Assembly (NCBI RefSeq): GCF_009905725.1
Contig: NZ_JAAAKV010000015.1
Coordinates: 1-64,000, forward strand
Direction: 5' to 3'
Origin: Emticicia sp. CRIBPO
Lineage (GTDB): Bacteria; Bacteroidota; Bacteroidia; Cytophagales; Spirosomataceae
Length of the DNA: 64,000 nucleotides
The notes below the pieces were generated by a model, which saw only the letters and a list, made by a program, of their open reading frames with translations, had not been told where the DNA came from and made no database searches. The translations under genes were made by a program, and so were the position numbers. This document shows positions 30,048 through 38,771 of the stretch, one piece after another. Every line of letters starts with the position of its first letter. The first letter of the stretch is position 1.

Positions 30048-30610
30048 AAATATTAGTATTAGACAATTACGATTCATTTGTATATAACCTGGTTTATATC
30101 CTTAAAGACCTGGGTGGCGATGTGGATGTATTCAGAAACGATAAAATAGCCCTGGAAGACGTAAAGAAGTATGATAAAATACTACTTTCTCCAGGCCCGG
30201 GGATTCCTGAAGAAGCCGGAATCATGCTGGACCTGCTCAAAGAATATGCCGCTACAAAAAGCATCTTCGGCGTGTGTCTGGGTCACCAGGCCATCGGCGA
30301 GGCTTTCGGCTCCAAGCTTCACAACATGGGAGAAGTTTTGCACGGCGTAACCACCAAATGCATCATCAAAGACACTGAGGAAGTACTTTTCAAAGGCGTT
30401 CCAACCGAATTTGAAGTGTGCCGCTATCACTCGTGGACGGTTGTTCCGGAAACCATGCCTGCAGACCTTAAAATCACTGCTGTGGATGAAAAAGGTTTTG
30501 TATTGGGCGAAGCCCATCAGAAGTATGATATCCGTGGCGTTCAGTTTCACCCGGAAGCTTACCTGACTCAGCACGGTGTAAAAATGGTGGAGAACTGGCT
30601 GAGAAGCTGA
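30044..30610 (+). CDS. trpG: Anthranilate synthase component II (glutamine amidotransferase)
   Basis: Class I glutamine amidotransferase of 188 residues that supplies ammonia to TrpE. Catalytic Cys in FGVCLGHQAIGEAFG (about 79), His-Glu in FHPEAYLTQHG (about 170). Starts within the stop codon of the preceding gene. Confidence 0.95.
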   Translation: MKILVLDNYDSFVYNLVYILKDLGGDVDVFRNDKIALEDVKKYDKILLSPGPGIPEEAGIMLDLLKEYAATKSIFGVCLGHQAIGEAFGSKLHNMGEVLHGVTTKCIIKDTEEVLFKGVPTEFEVCRYHSWTVVPETMPADLKITAVDEKGFVLGEAHQKYDIRGVQFHPEAYLTQHGVKMVENWLRS

Positions 30611-30612
30611 AA

Positions 30613-30637
30613 GTCCCCCCGGCGTGACCGCCAGGGG
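30613..30637 (+). other. GC-rich hairpin between trpG and trpD
   Basis: tcccc / gggga and ggcg / cgcc pairs form a hairpin (loop tgac), with no T tract. It might be a pause or RNA-processing signal in the trp transcript; no firm role. Confidence 0.35.
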
Positions 30638-30688
30638 ATTGAGACTCATTCTGTCATTAAAGCATTCAATATTCATAATTAATATAAC

Positions 30689-31672
30689 GTGAAACAATAT
30701 TTAAACCAGCTGATCAGCCATACATCCCTTTCAGAGGATGAGGCTAAAGCAGCTTTGTTAAAAATCGGTCAGGGCGAAGTAAATCCCTCCCAGATGGCCG
30801 CATTCCTGATGGGCATACAGGCCAAAGGAGTTACTGTGGATGAACTGATCGGATTCAGGGAAGCCATGCTCGAACTGGCGGTTATCGTAGATCTGACAGA
30901 GTTTGATGCCATGGATTTATGCGGAACCGGTGGCGACGGCAAAGACACCTTCAATATTTCCACCACCGCCTCTTTTATAGTGGCAGGAGCCGGGCAGAAA
31001 GTCGCCAAACATGGTAACCACGGTGTATCTTCTTCCGTAGGATCAAGCACTGTCCTCGAATATCTGGGGGTGAAGTTTTCAAATGACCAAGATTTTTTGA
31101 AACATAAAATAGAAACAGCAGGCATATGCTACCTGCACGCCCCCCTGTTTCATCCGGCTATGCGGCATATCGGTCCGATCCGCAAAGAACTGGGTATCAA
31201 AACCTTTTTTAACATGCTGGGGCCGCTGCTCAATCCGGCCAAAGTAGAAAAACAGCTTACCGGGATATATGACCTTTCGATATTCGACCTGTATCACCAG
31301 CTGTTTAACCGCTCTGTCAGTCAATACGGTATTCTACACAGTCTTGACGGCTACGATGAAATTTCACTTACCGGCGACTTCAAACTGGCGACCAACGACT
31401 TTAACAAAAATTACTCTCCCTCAGATATCGGACTTGAAGTCCTGCTTCAGGATCAGCTGCACGGAGGCGATTCGCTGGAAGCTTCAGCCAAGATCATGGT
31501 GTCCATCCTGGAGAACGAAGGCACTCCTGCTCAGAATGCCGCAGTGCTGGCCAATGCGGGTGTAGCACTGAGTGTATCACGGGGATTGGATCTGGCTGAA
31601 GGTATTGCCTTAGCGAGGGTTTCTCTCGAAAGTGGTAAGGCCTTGGAGAGTTTCCGGAGATTGGTGGAGTGA
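30689..31672 (+). CDS. trpD: Anthranilate phosphoribosyltransferase
   Basis: Cytosolic enzyme of 327 residues joining anthranilate to PRPP. Starts with GTG (MKQYLNQLISHTSL). Motifs: DLCGTGGDGKDTFNISTTASF (about 76; PRPP site), KHGNHGVSSSVGSSTVLEYLG and RKELGIKTFFNMLGPLLNPA. Follows trpG after 78 nt including a hairpin. The remaining trp genes (trpC, trpF, trpB, trpA) are not next in this window; the following gene is a transporter. Confidence 0.95.
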   Translation: MKQYLNQLISHTSLSEDEAKAALLKIGQGEVNPSQMAAFLMGIQAKGVTVDELIGFREAMLELAVIVDLTEFDAMDLCGTGGDGKDTFNISTTASFIVAGAGQKVAKHGNHGVSSSVGSSTVLEYLGVKFSNDQDFLKHKIETAGICYLHAPLFHPAMRHIGPIRKELGIKTFFNMLGPLLNPAKVEKQLTGIYDLSIFDLYHQLFNRSVSQYGILHSLDGYDEISLTGDFKLATNDFNKNYSPSDIGLEVLLQDQLHGGDSLEASAKIMVSILENEGTPAQNAAVLANAGVALSVSRGLDLAEGIALARVSLESGKALESFRRLVE

Positions 31673-31829
31673 TCAGGTTTCACTCGTGGTAATGCTTTTT
31701 AAATAGAAAAGCAGGTATCTTTCTTCCTTACAAATAATATTTTATACCTGATGTGCATCATTCTATCAAGAATTCATGCACATCCTGGCATTGCTTTTTC
31801 CAATATTGTCATTTAACCATCAAATTTTA

Positions 31830-32825
31830 ATGTACATCATTGAAAGTTACTCTACCGCCGTATTTTTTTGCATCATCACCATGATTGCCTGGGGTTCCAG
31901 CTCAAACACCCAAAAACTCGTCAGCCCAAACTGGAGAGTTGAACTTTTTTGCTGGGACTATGCTTTCGGGATACTGATAACTTCACTGATCTTTGCATTA
32001 ACAATAGGTAGCTACGGAGCTGAGGGTCGAAGCTTCATTGAAGATCTTCAACAGGCCAATACCAAAAACATCGGCAATGCCTTGCTGGGAGGCATTATTT
32101 TCAATGCTGCCAACATTTTATTTATTTCTGCCGTGTCAATGGCCGGAATATCTGTGGCCTTTTCAGTGGGTTCCGGCTTATCTCTTGTCATTGGGGTCGT
32201 GGTTAATTACCTGGATTCACCCATCGGAAATGTTACCCTGCTCTTCTCAGGTGTCTTCCTTATTATTGTGGCTATTCTGCTGAATACAACCGCTTATGCC
32301 AGGATGTCTGCAGGAACAAAATCGTTTTCTGTAAAAGGACTGTTGATATCCATCAGCAGCGGGATTTTGATGGGGCTTTTCTTTAAATATGTCGCTAATT
32401 CAATGTTTCCCGATTTCAAGATTCCTGTCGAAGGAAAACTCAGTCCTCATTCTGCGGTTTTCATCTTCGCATGCGGTGTTTTCCTCAGTAATATTTTCTT
32501 CAACACGTTCATCATGTTCAAACTGTTTACCGGCACCCGGGTTAGTTTTGCCGGCTATTTCAAAGGAAGTTTCAAAAATCACTTTTTAGGAGTTATGGGT
32601 GGTTCTATATGGTGTATCGGGATGTGTTTTAGTATTATCGCCTCTGACAAAGCAGGAACAGCTATTTCATATGGGTTGGCATCCGGAGCAATCGTCGTAG
32701 CCTCTATATGGGGTATTTATGTCTGGAAAGAATTCAAAACAGCTCCCAAAGGCACCAATGTCTTACTGAACATCATGCTGATTTCATTTCTCTCCGGATT
32801 AATATTAATTGTCACTTCCAGGTAA
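31830..32825 (+). CDS. DMT/GRP-type sugar or metabolite permease
   Basis: Ten-helix membrane protein of 331 residues. The start MYIIESYSTAVFFCII at 31830 precedes ITMIAWGSSSNTQKL, a signature found in Bacteroidota permeases of the DMT superfamily related to glucose/rhamnose transporters. The longer ORF start at 31776 adds a hydrophobic stretch that is not needed. Substrate unknown. A terminator at 32866 ends the transcript. It may be cotranscribed with trpD (157 nt gap) but a functional link is not evident. Confidence 0.8.
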   Translation: MYIIESYSTAVFFCIITMIAWGSSSNTQKLVSPNWRVELFCWDYAFGILITSLIFALTIGSYGAEGRSFIEDLQQANTKNIGNALLGGIIFNAANILFISAVSMAGISVAFSVGSGLSLVIGVVVNYLDSPIGNVTLLFSGVFLIIVAILLNTTAYARMSAGTKSFSVKGLLISISSGILMGLFFKYVANSMFPDFKIPVEGKLSPHSAVFIFACGVFLSNIFFNTFIMFKLFTGTRVSFAGYFKGSFKNHFLGVMGGSIWCIGMCFSIIASDKAGTAISYGLASGAIVVASIWGIYVWKEFKTAPKGTNVLLNIMLISFLSGLILIVTSR

Positions 32826-32865
32826 TTTTATCTGTATTTCCCTTTTGCAGCCTGTCTCTTATAGG

Positions 32866-32901
32866 AAACGCCTTCTCTGCATTGCAAAGAAGGCGTTTTT
32901 T
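32866..32901. terminator. Bidirectional terminator
   Basis: Stem aaacgccttct / agaaggcgttt with a T tract between the convergent permease and ASKHA-like genes. Confidence 0.85.
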
Positions 32902-32923
32902 AATCAGGCTATCTGATGCAGGC

Positions 32924-33955
32924 TTAAGGAAGCGACAACAAAAATCCGATGGTAAAGTTAGCATCCCAGTCAAACACAAATTGTTCTGTTCCGGTAGCGT
33001 CTTTGATGCCTTTGTAGATGTTAAGCCCGGCTTTGGCTTTCGCATCTTCCAGTTTATATTCCTTCGGATCTTTCAACACTGTGTATCTTTCTTTTCCTGC
33101 ACGCACTTTTTTAGCCAGTTCAAAAGGTACCCCACCGATGATAAAACAGGTTTTGCGTTTCAGGCTTGGAACGTCAGAAGCGAGTTTTTTCACTTCGTTA
33201 TACACTTTTCCGTCATCATCACCATTCTGGAAATACTTGGCTCCGTAAGTTTCAAAAGCTGAAATAGAGCTTCCGCTGATCCATGAAATTTTGGTGTTAC
33301 CCGAACCGATATCTGTTACAAACGCTTCTTCTTCGTAATCTTTCGGCAATACACATTTCAAAGCCAGGGCTCCTTCCTGCTGCGGGGTCACGGTATTGAC
33401 CTGGTAGTTAAGCGATTTCAACGCCTTGATGATTTTCTGGGTTACCTCGGCTTTTGCCGCTCCGGAACTTACCACAAAGTGGATATTCTTGCCGTTAACA
33501 CCATAATCCAGCATAGACCCGATGTATTTTTTCAAACCGATTCTAACATCGTCATCTGTGGCCATGTTTTCAGTAACGAGGCTGTTACCAAATTCCGGCT
33601 TTACAAGTTTCCAGTTTTTATCCTTATCAATTCTGACGATGAATGAGTTAAAACCACTGGCTCCCAGTTCAACCACTCCTTTCAACGTGCCGTTGATCGG
33701 CTCAGGAGCTACGTAAGTGAAGCCTGAGTTGCTTTCAGCAGTAGCTTCAGTATCTGTGGCAGCAGAACCTTTGGTCTCTGCTCCGGGGATGCTCGGACTT
33801 TCAACCTCATCGGTTGTTTCTTCTGTCTGGCTCTGGGCTTTCAGTTTCTGACCCAGGGATGTATTTTCAAGAAACCATTTTCCTCCAAAAAACAGGGCCG
33901 CCACAATGGCGATGATCATCATGAATTTTGAAAAAGGCGTTAATCGTGTTTTCAT
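32924..33955 (-). CDS. Membrane-anchored ASKHA (actin/Ppx-like) protein
   Basis: Predicted inner-membrane protein of 343 residues. One transmembrane helix near 11-28 (MMIIAIVAALFFGGKWFL), then a low-complexity Ser/Thr/Glu linker to about 75, then an actin-like fold: GVVELGASGFNSFIVRID (phosphate-1 loop type) near 93 and FVTDIGSGNTKISWISG (phosphate-2 type) near 216. The pattern resembles Ppx/GppA or the FtsA/Hsp70 group more than MreB, but no Ppx active residues can be confirmed. It is the last gene of a three-gene unit with two coiled-coil proteins; 22 nt separate it from the upstream gene. ATP binding and assembly are inference. Confidence 0.75.
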   Translation of the reverse strand: MKTRLTPFSKFMMIIAIVAALFFGGKWFLENTSLGQKLKAQSQTEETTDEVESPSIPGAETKGSAATDTEATAESNSGFTYVAPEPINGTLKGVVELGASGFNSFIVRIDKDKNWKLVKPEFGNSLVTENMATDDDVRIGLKKYIGSMLDYGVNGKNIHFVVSSGAAKAEVTQKIIKALKSLNYQVNTVTPQQEGALALKCVLPKDYEEEAFVTDIGSGNTKISWISGSSISAFETYGAKYFQNGDDDGKVYNEVKKLASDVPSLKRKTCFIIGGVPFELAKKVRAGKERYTVLKDPKEYKLEDAKAKAGLNIYKGIKDATGTEQFVFDWDANFTIGFLLSLP

Positions 33956-33977
33956 TGTTTAAAAGTATAGTTTATAA

Positions 33978-34964
33978 TTAATTATCAAATAATTTATCGT
34001 ACTGGTTACCGCTTCTTTCGGAAGAGCTGACCTGGTTACCAGCCACCAACAGCTTTTTGTCACTTCCTAAAAGCATAGATACCCCTTCTTTTTCCCATTT
34101 TTCGAGCATATCCAGACCTTCTTCTTCAAATACACCATTTTGCAGGTCAATTGAATTCATAAAGTTAGAAGACAAATCCATGAATCTCTCCATTTCTCCG
34201 ACTTTCTGACTCACATCTTCAGCGATATTCTCCAAAGCCATGTCAAACATGTGTCTCTGATCTTTGTTACCCGAAAGAATGTTCATCGCAGAGGTCATGG
34301 CAGAGTGACTCGCACGGATGGCTTTACGCTCCTGCTCTTTCACCATCACCTGGTCTTTGATGTCCTCCAGCATGATCTCTGAGTTTTCATACATTTTACC
34401 CAAGACACGGTACAGGATCTCCATCTTCTTATAAAGGTCTTCCAGTTTCATGTTAGACTCTTTCAGACGGCCGGCTTTTCTGGCCTTCAGCACCATCAGG
34501 GCTTGTTTATCCGTTTCCTTGGCTTTGCTGGCCAGGCTCAGGTCGTTCTGAATCTGCTTCGAATTATTATCGATGATGGTCTTAAGATTCACCATCTGGC
34601 CTTTCAACTGAGTAATCTGCTGGTTCATTTTACCCAGGTTGCTTCTCAGCTCTTCCACGTAGGTTTTAAGGATACCGATCGGGTCGATCTGTACGAAAAT
34701 ACCGGTAATCCAACGCATGATACCCCTGTAGATATAAAACACCATCTGACGCATTTTAGAGTCAAACACCATATAAAGCAAAGCAGCCAGGGCCACCAGG
34801 AGCAGGGCAAGATAAAGCGTATTTGAAGCCAGCGAAATTAGAAAAGGTAAAGACTTATAAAGAAAATATCCACCGGCGATGATACCTGTTGCTAAAAAAA
34901 GCATACCGGTCGTACCTTCCGGTTTCTCCCAAAATGATTTTGGTTTGATTTCCTGTAGTTCCAT
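33978..34964 (-). CDS. Membrane coiled-coil protein (PspA-like layout), unknown function
   Basis: Protein of 328 residues: two close hydrophobic helices at about 18-37 and 43-66, then a long helical, charged coiled-coil region (about 100-290) with IDPIGILKTYVEELRSNLG and NQQITQLKGQMVNLKTII, resembling in arrangement the PspA/IM30 or ESCRT-III-like helices though with a membrane anchor added. C-terminal tail is Ser-rich. No enzymatic motif. It sits between the soluble coiled-coil gene and the ASKHA gene in one transcription unit, so an assembled membrane complex is plausible. Confidence 0.75.
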   Translation of the reverse strand: MELQEIKPKSFWEKPEGTTGMLFLATGIIAGGYFLYKSLPFLISLASNTLYLALLLVALAALLYMVFDSKMRQMVFYIYRGIMRWITGIFVQIDPIGILKTYVEELRSNLGKMNQQITQLKGQMVNLKTIIDNNSKQIQNDLSLASKAKETDKQALMVLKARKAGRLKESNMKLEDLYKKMEILYRVLGKMYENSEIMLEDIKDQVMVKEQERKAIRASHSAMTSAMNILSGNKDQRHMFDMALENIAEDVSQKVGEMERFMDLSSNFMNSIDLQNGVFEEEGLDMLEKWEKEGVSMLLGSDKKLLVAGNQVSSSERSGNQYDKLFDN

Positions 34965-35016
34965 AGTTTTTATTTGTTTTAAATTTAATCCGAAAGTTTA
35001 TTTTATGAGTATTAAT

Positions 35017-35679
35017 TTATTTGAGATATTGACTGATTTTCTGGATATCCGTTTCAATCTGACCAGCCAGATCCATGTAAGTCGTTTTAAAATCATTTTT
35101 CGTCGCATCCAGTTTTAAAACCGACTCTGAGATTTCAGCTTTCAGTTTTTCCATAGCAGCCTGACCCTCCTGGATCTCTTTGGTCAGCTGGGCTATTTTC
35201 TCTCCTTTTTGTTTTAGCCCGAGTTCCATATCCTGGATGTTCTTTTCCTTGTCACCGATCTGCTTGGCCCTCTGCACACTCAAAGCTTCCTGAAACTTGC
35301 TTTCTTCTTCTTTAAGGGTTTTCAGGTAAACGTTTGCCGTGTCTGTCAATCGCTGCTGCGAAGTACCCATGGCCTGGGCCGCAGCATAAGCCGACTGGTA
35401 ACGGGTGGCTTCATCCATAGGCAACTTGGCCAGGCTTTGCAGGGATTTTTTAAATTCAAGGTAATCAAAACCTTCCTGATTGTTCTTTTCCAGCGAACTG
35501 AACAATAAATCGTAGAACTGCTCACTGACTGACCCCTTGACTTCAACTGGTGCTGAAGCGGCAGCCTGCGACTTGGTTTCCGGTTTTTCAGATGCTTTTT
35601 CAGAGGGCTCTTCAGTAGCCGAACCGCTGGCATCATCCACAATAAAAACGCTTTTGATTTTCTTTAAAAAATCGCTCAT
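35017..35679 (-). CDS. Soluble coiled-coil protein, unknown function
   Basis: Protein of 220 residues: an amphipathic N-terminus (MSDFLKKIKSVFIVDD), a Glu/Ser/Ala linker to about 45, a helical middle (SVSEQFYDLLFSSLEK, LEFKKSLQSLAKLP) and a C-terminal coiled coil (about 105-205, KNIQDMELGLKQKGEKIAQL). The amphipathic start could bind membrane. It is the promoter-proximal gene of the three-gene unit; a weak promoter lies just upstream. No family recognised. Confidence 0.7.
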   Translation of the reverse strand: MSDFLKKIKSVFIVDDASGSATEEPSEKASEKPETKSQAAASAPVEVKGSVSEQFYDLLFSSLEKNNQEGFDYLEFKKSLQSLAKLPMDEATRYQSAYAAAQAMGTSQQRLTDTANVYLKTLKEEESKFQEALSVQRAKQIGDKEKNIQDMELGLKQKGEKIAQLTKEIQEGQAAMEKLKAEISESVLKLDATKNDFKTTYMDLAGQIETDIQKISQYLK

Positions 35680-35705
35680 GTTGTTTTGTTTTTAAGATTA
35701 CGGTC

Positions 35706-35735
35706 CAAATTTTAGATGAAATTAACGATTTTCAA
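35706..35735 (-). promoter_or_regulatory. Candidate promoter of the coiled-coil/ASKHA operon
   Basis: On the minus strand, TTG, an 18-nt spacer and TAAAATTTG (one base longer than TAnnTTTG) lie about 27 nt before the start codon of the first gene. Near-consensus only. Confidence 0.35.
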
Positions 35736-35915
35736 TGGATTTTTATGTGCTGCCTTGTAAAGACATGTCAATCGGTTAATTTTAATGATGATTTTTGAAA
35801 CGAGATGCAGTAAAGATTCCGGAAGGCAGATAATTTAAATGTTGCAGGATGTAAACCACAAAAAATCCATCCTTCTTAAATAATTAAAAAGGGCAGAAAC
35901 AAAAATGAGCAGGTA

Positions 35916-36830
35916 TCAGCGGTTAAACAGGCTGCTACACCAGTTGATGAGCTCTGTTTCATCTACAATACTCCAGGAATGCGGATGCCGGGAGCCGTCT
36001 TCTCTGAAACCTTTATTATTTGTGCTGATCAGCTCCGCATCTTTATTACCGTCTATCATCAGCTGATTGATAAGGGCCGCACAATCAATGGAATTCATGC
36101 CGTAATAATCCAGCCTGCGGTTTTCGAGCCACCAATTGACATCAGGTTCATGATAAATCCTGACGGGTGTTTTGTCAAGAAAGACGGCATTTCCTCCCTT
36201 TCTGGCCGAATAAGAGAACGGTGACCCGGTATGATAGTTTGACAGCTTTTGATAAGGCGTGCCCCCATATTTACTTTCCAGGAGACTCAGGACCATCTTC
36301 CCCTCCGCCACTGCCACCGAGCTGAAATTGAGTTCTACTTTCTTTTTACATTCTCTCCAGAATCTTTCATAGTCCAGCGGCGGATCAACGGCCATTACCC
36401 CGGCGACCTTTATGCCGCTGTGATTTTTCCCCTGTTCTCCATATTGGGCATACCGTATGGCCAGGGAACCGGCTGCCGAAAGACCACCGACAATCACCTT
36501 ATTCTTCGGGATATTGTATTTAACCGTAACCTCAGCAATCATTTCATCCAGTAATTGTAAAGGATAGTCTTCCACCATAATGTCCAGGTAATTGGAAGAT
36601 GGAATCCCCATCATCAGTACAATCCCTTTTTCGGCAGCCATGCTGACCATCGGGTGTGAAAACGGAAGATAGGTCAGGACAAACATGCCTTTGATCTGCC
36701 CTTTGGGCAAAACAAGCTGATATAAGTTAGCGGTGGAATCCCTGGGATTACGGAAAACAGTAATGGGTTCCTGGGCAAATGAGATATGAAAACCAGGTAT
36801 TAAAAAAAGAAGTAATAATAGCTTTTTCAT
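35916..36830 (-). CDS. Secreted alpha/beta hydrolase (esterase-like)
   Basis: Secreted protein of 304 residues with signal peptide MKKLLLLLFLIPGFHISFAQ; the longer ORF start at 36881 adds 17 unlikely residues. Nucleophile elbow GGLSAAGSL (Ser), then a C-terminal RHPHSWSIVDE segment that should hold the catalytic His. The substrate is unknown; polysaccharide or xenobiotic esterase is possible. No clear partner next to it. It is divergent from the isomerase gene at 36983. Confidence 0.75.
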   Translation of the reverse strand: MKKLLLLLFLIPGFHISFAQEPITVFRNPRDSTANLYQLVLPKGQIKGMFVLTYLPFSHPMVSMAAEKGIVLMMGIPSSNYLDIMVEDYPLQLLDEMIAEVTVKYNIPKNKVIVGGLSAAGSLAIRYAQYGEQGKNHSGIKVAGVMAVDPPLDYERFWRECKKKVELNFSSVAVAEGKMVLSLLESKYGGTPYQKLSNYHTGSPFSYSARKGGNAVFLDKTPVRIYHEPDVNWWLENRRLDYYGMNSIDCAALINQLMIDGNKDAELISTNNKGFREDGSRHPHSWSIVDETELINWCSSLFNR

Positions 36831-36923
36831 TTTATAAGCGGGGCTTTTGTCAAAGGTATCCGCATTGTTACTCCTCTCCAAAAATCTTAACTTTTATTAG
36901 CAATCTTTAACATATCCAAACTC

Positions 36924-36956
36924 TTGTGGTCATTTATCTTCTTTTCATTAGATTTG
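36924..36956 (+). promoter_or_regulatory. Promoter of the sugar isomerase/epimerase gene
   Basis: TTG (36924-36926), 22-nt spacer, TAGATTTG (36949-36956), 26 nt before the ATG at 36983. Confidence 0.6.
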
Positions 36957-36982
36957 TGAATCAATAAAACCAATTCAGCCTT

Positions 36983-37894
36983 ATGTTAAAATTAGGATTT
37001 GTAAGTGCCATATTAGCCGATTTCGGATTTGAGCACGTTGTGAATTTTGCTCAGAAAAATGAGTTTCAATGCGTCGAAATGATGTGCTGGCCGGGTGATA
37101 GCGGCGACAGCAGGAGATATGCCGGTGTGAGCCATATCGATGTTGAGAAAATGGACGTCGATTATATCAAACATTATATCGCAGAAAGAGGAATCAGCAT
37201 TTCAGGGCTCGGTTATTATCCCAACCCGATGGATCCGGACCCTAAAAAATCAGAATACTACGTAGAGCATATCAAGAAGATCATCAGGGCCTGTAATGCC
37301 CTGGGCGTGCCGGTCATGAACACTTTTATCGGCCGCGACCAATTTAAAAACGTGAAGGATAACCTGGAAATATTCAAAAAACTCTGGAAACCGATCATTG
37401 AAACAGCAGAACAGGAAGGCATCAAGATCGGTATTGAAAACTGCCCGATGTTTTTTACCAATGACGAATGGCCCGGTGGTAAAAACCTGGCGACAAGTCC
37501 GGCGATCTGGGACCAGATGTTTGAGATTTTCCCTACGCCGCTTTTTGGTCTGAACTATGACCCCTCTCACATGATCTTCCAGATGATGGATGAGATCAAA
37601 CCGATCTATCAATACAAAGACCGCCTGCATCATGTGCACATCAAAGACGTAAAAGTATACAAAGATAAACTGGACAGGGTGGGCATTATGGCCAATCCGC
37701 TGGAATATCACTCGCCTAAGCTTCCGGGGCTGGGAGATGTCAACTGGAGGGCTTTCTTTGCGGCTTTAACTGATGTCAGATACCGTGGACCGGTGGTGAT
37801 TGAAGTGGAAGACAAAGCTTACGAAGGCAGTCCTGAGGACGTCACCACCGCCATCAGAACGGCCAGAAACTACGTCAAACAATTTTTAGGATAA
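36983..37894 (+). CDS. Sugar phosphate isomerase/epimerase family protein (TIM barrel)
   Basis: Cytosolic (beta/alpha)8 protein of 303 residues in the xylose-isomerase-like TIM barrel family (AP endonuclease 2 fold). Metal ligands are suggested by ENCPMFF, NYDPSHMIFQ, HHVHIKDVK and VVIEVED. It probably interconverts or cleaves a keto-sugar or sugar acid. Its location a few kb from the DUF1080/cytochrome pair suggests a shared 3-keto-sugar pathway, which is inference. Own promoter at 36924. Confidence 0.85.
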   Translation: MLKLGFVSAILADFGFEHVVNFAQKNEFQCVEMMCWPGDSGDSRRYAGVSHIDVEKMDVDYIKHYIAERGISISGLGYYPNPMDPDPKKSEYYVEHIKKIIRACNALGVPVMNTFIGRDQFKNVKDNLEIFKKLWKPIIETAEQEGIKIGIENCPMFFTNDEWPGGKNLATSPAIWDQMFEIFPTPLFGLNYDPSHMIFQMMDEIKPIYQYKDRLHHVHIKDVKVYKDKLDRVGIMANPLEYHSPKLPGLGDVNWRAFFAALTDVRYRGPVVIEVEDKAYEGSPEDVTTAIRTARNYVKQFLG

Positions 37895-37961
37895 TTTTTT
37901 AAGGGTAAATTACAACTTTTAAGTCGCGTCAGGGGTCATAATAGCAAAAGACATTATACCC

Positions 37962-38321
37962 ATGATACGTAAAATAGTTGTATTTACCCTTTTAGCATTA
38001 GTTTCTTTTGCCTGCGAAAAAGAATCGGACACCATCAGTGATCTGAAACTGGTATCTTTCAGACCCAATCAATGCAGTGAACCATGGGATCTGGAAAAAT
38101 ACAATAGCCCCGGAGAAATCAGCCGGGAAAACCGCTTAAAGAACTACCTCAAAGAAAAGGGTATAACTACCATCACCAACTTTGAAGCGGTCACTTCAGA
38201 CAGCGGGTCCTATTGCAAGGCCTGCACCTGCCCGGATAATCATGTTTTTAAATTTACTGTCACTTTGCAGGATTATACAAAGCTGAAAAACATGGAGCCT
38301 TTTTCAACCTATCTGTCTTAA
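37962..38321 (+). CDS. Cys-rich lipoprotein, tandem paralog 1
   Basis: Small predicted lipoprotein of 119 residues: signal and lipobox FAC (Cys near 18). Mature part contains FRPNQCSEPWD, LKNYLKEKGIT and CKACTCPD, then an FTVTLQDY-KLKNMEPFSTYL end. The same pattern occurs in the next two genes. Four Cys in the mature part invite metal binding or disulfides. Function unknown. Confidence 0.82.
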   Translation: MIRKIVVFTLLALVSFACEKESDTISDLKLVSFRPNQCSEPWDLEKYNSPGEISRENRLKNYLKEKGITTITNFEAVTSDSGSYCKACTCPDNHVFKFTVTLQDYTKLKNMEPFSTYLS

Positions 38322-38388
38322 AGCCGGAAAAACCTGATTCCAACTTTCAGGACAGATGAAGAATCATCATAAAAAATACAAATTAATT

Positions 38389-38748
38389 ATGCTACGTAAA
38401 ACATTTGCCATCGCCCTTCTTGCACTTGCCTCTTTTTCGTGTGAGAGCAGTTCAGTTCCGGCTGAAAACGAAGTAAAACTAGTGGCTTTCAAGCCAAACC
38501 AATGCAGCGAACCATGGGATGCCGCCAAGTACACCTCCAATGAAAGCCTGAGCCGTGCAGACAGGTTGAAAAACTATCTCAAAGATAGTGGCATCGGACA
38601 GATTACAAATTTTGCTGTAACGACCGATAATAACGCCTACTGTGCAGCCTGTACATGCCCGAGCAGCGACAATATCAAGTTTACTGTAAGTCTGTCTGAC
38701 TTTGAGAAATTGAAGACCGTAGCTCCTTTTTCGACTTATCTCAAATAA
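38389..38748 (+). CDS. Cys-rich lipoprotein, tandem paralog 2
   Basis: Predicted lipoprotein of 119 residues with lipobox SFSC (start MLRKTFAIALLALASFSC; an earlier in-frame ATG at 38356 is rejected because this is the clean signal peptide). Contains FKPNQCSEPWD, RLKNYLKDSGI and CAACTCPS, and ends APFSTYLK. Close paralog of the neighbours; 67 nt after the first. Confidence 0.82.
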   Translation: MLRKTFAIALLALASFSCESSSVPAENEVKLVAFKPNQCSEPWDAAKYTSNESLSRADRLKNYLKDSGIGQITNFAVTTDNNAYCAACTCPSSDNIKFTVSLSDFEKLKTVAPFSTYLK

Positions 38749-38771
38749 CCGGCTGAGTTGCCGGATTGATT

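Noticed and set aside
32708-33262. 184-codon plus-strand ORF
   Set aside because: Antisense to the ASKHA gene and lying over a terminator.
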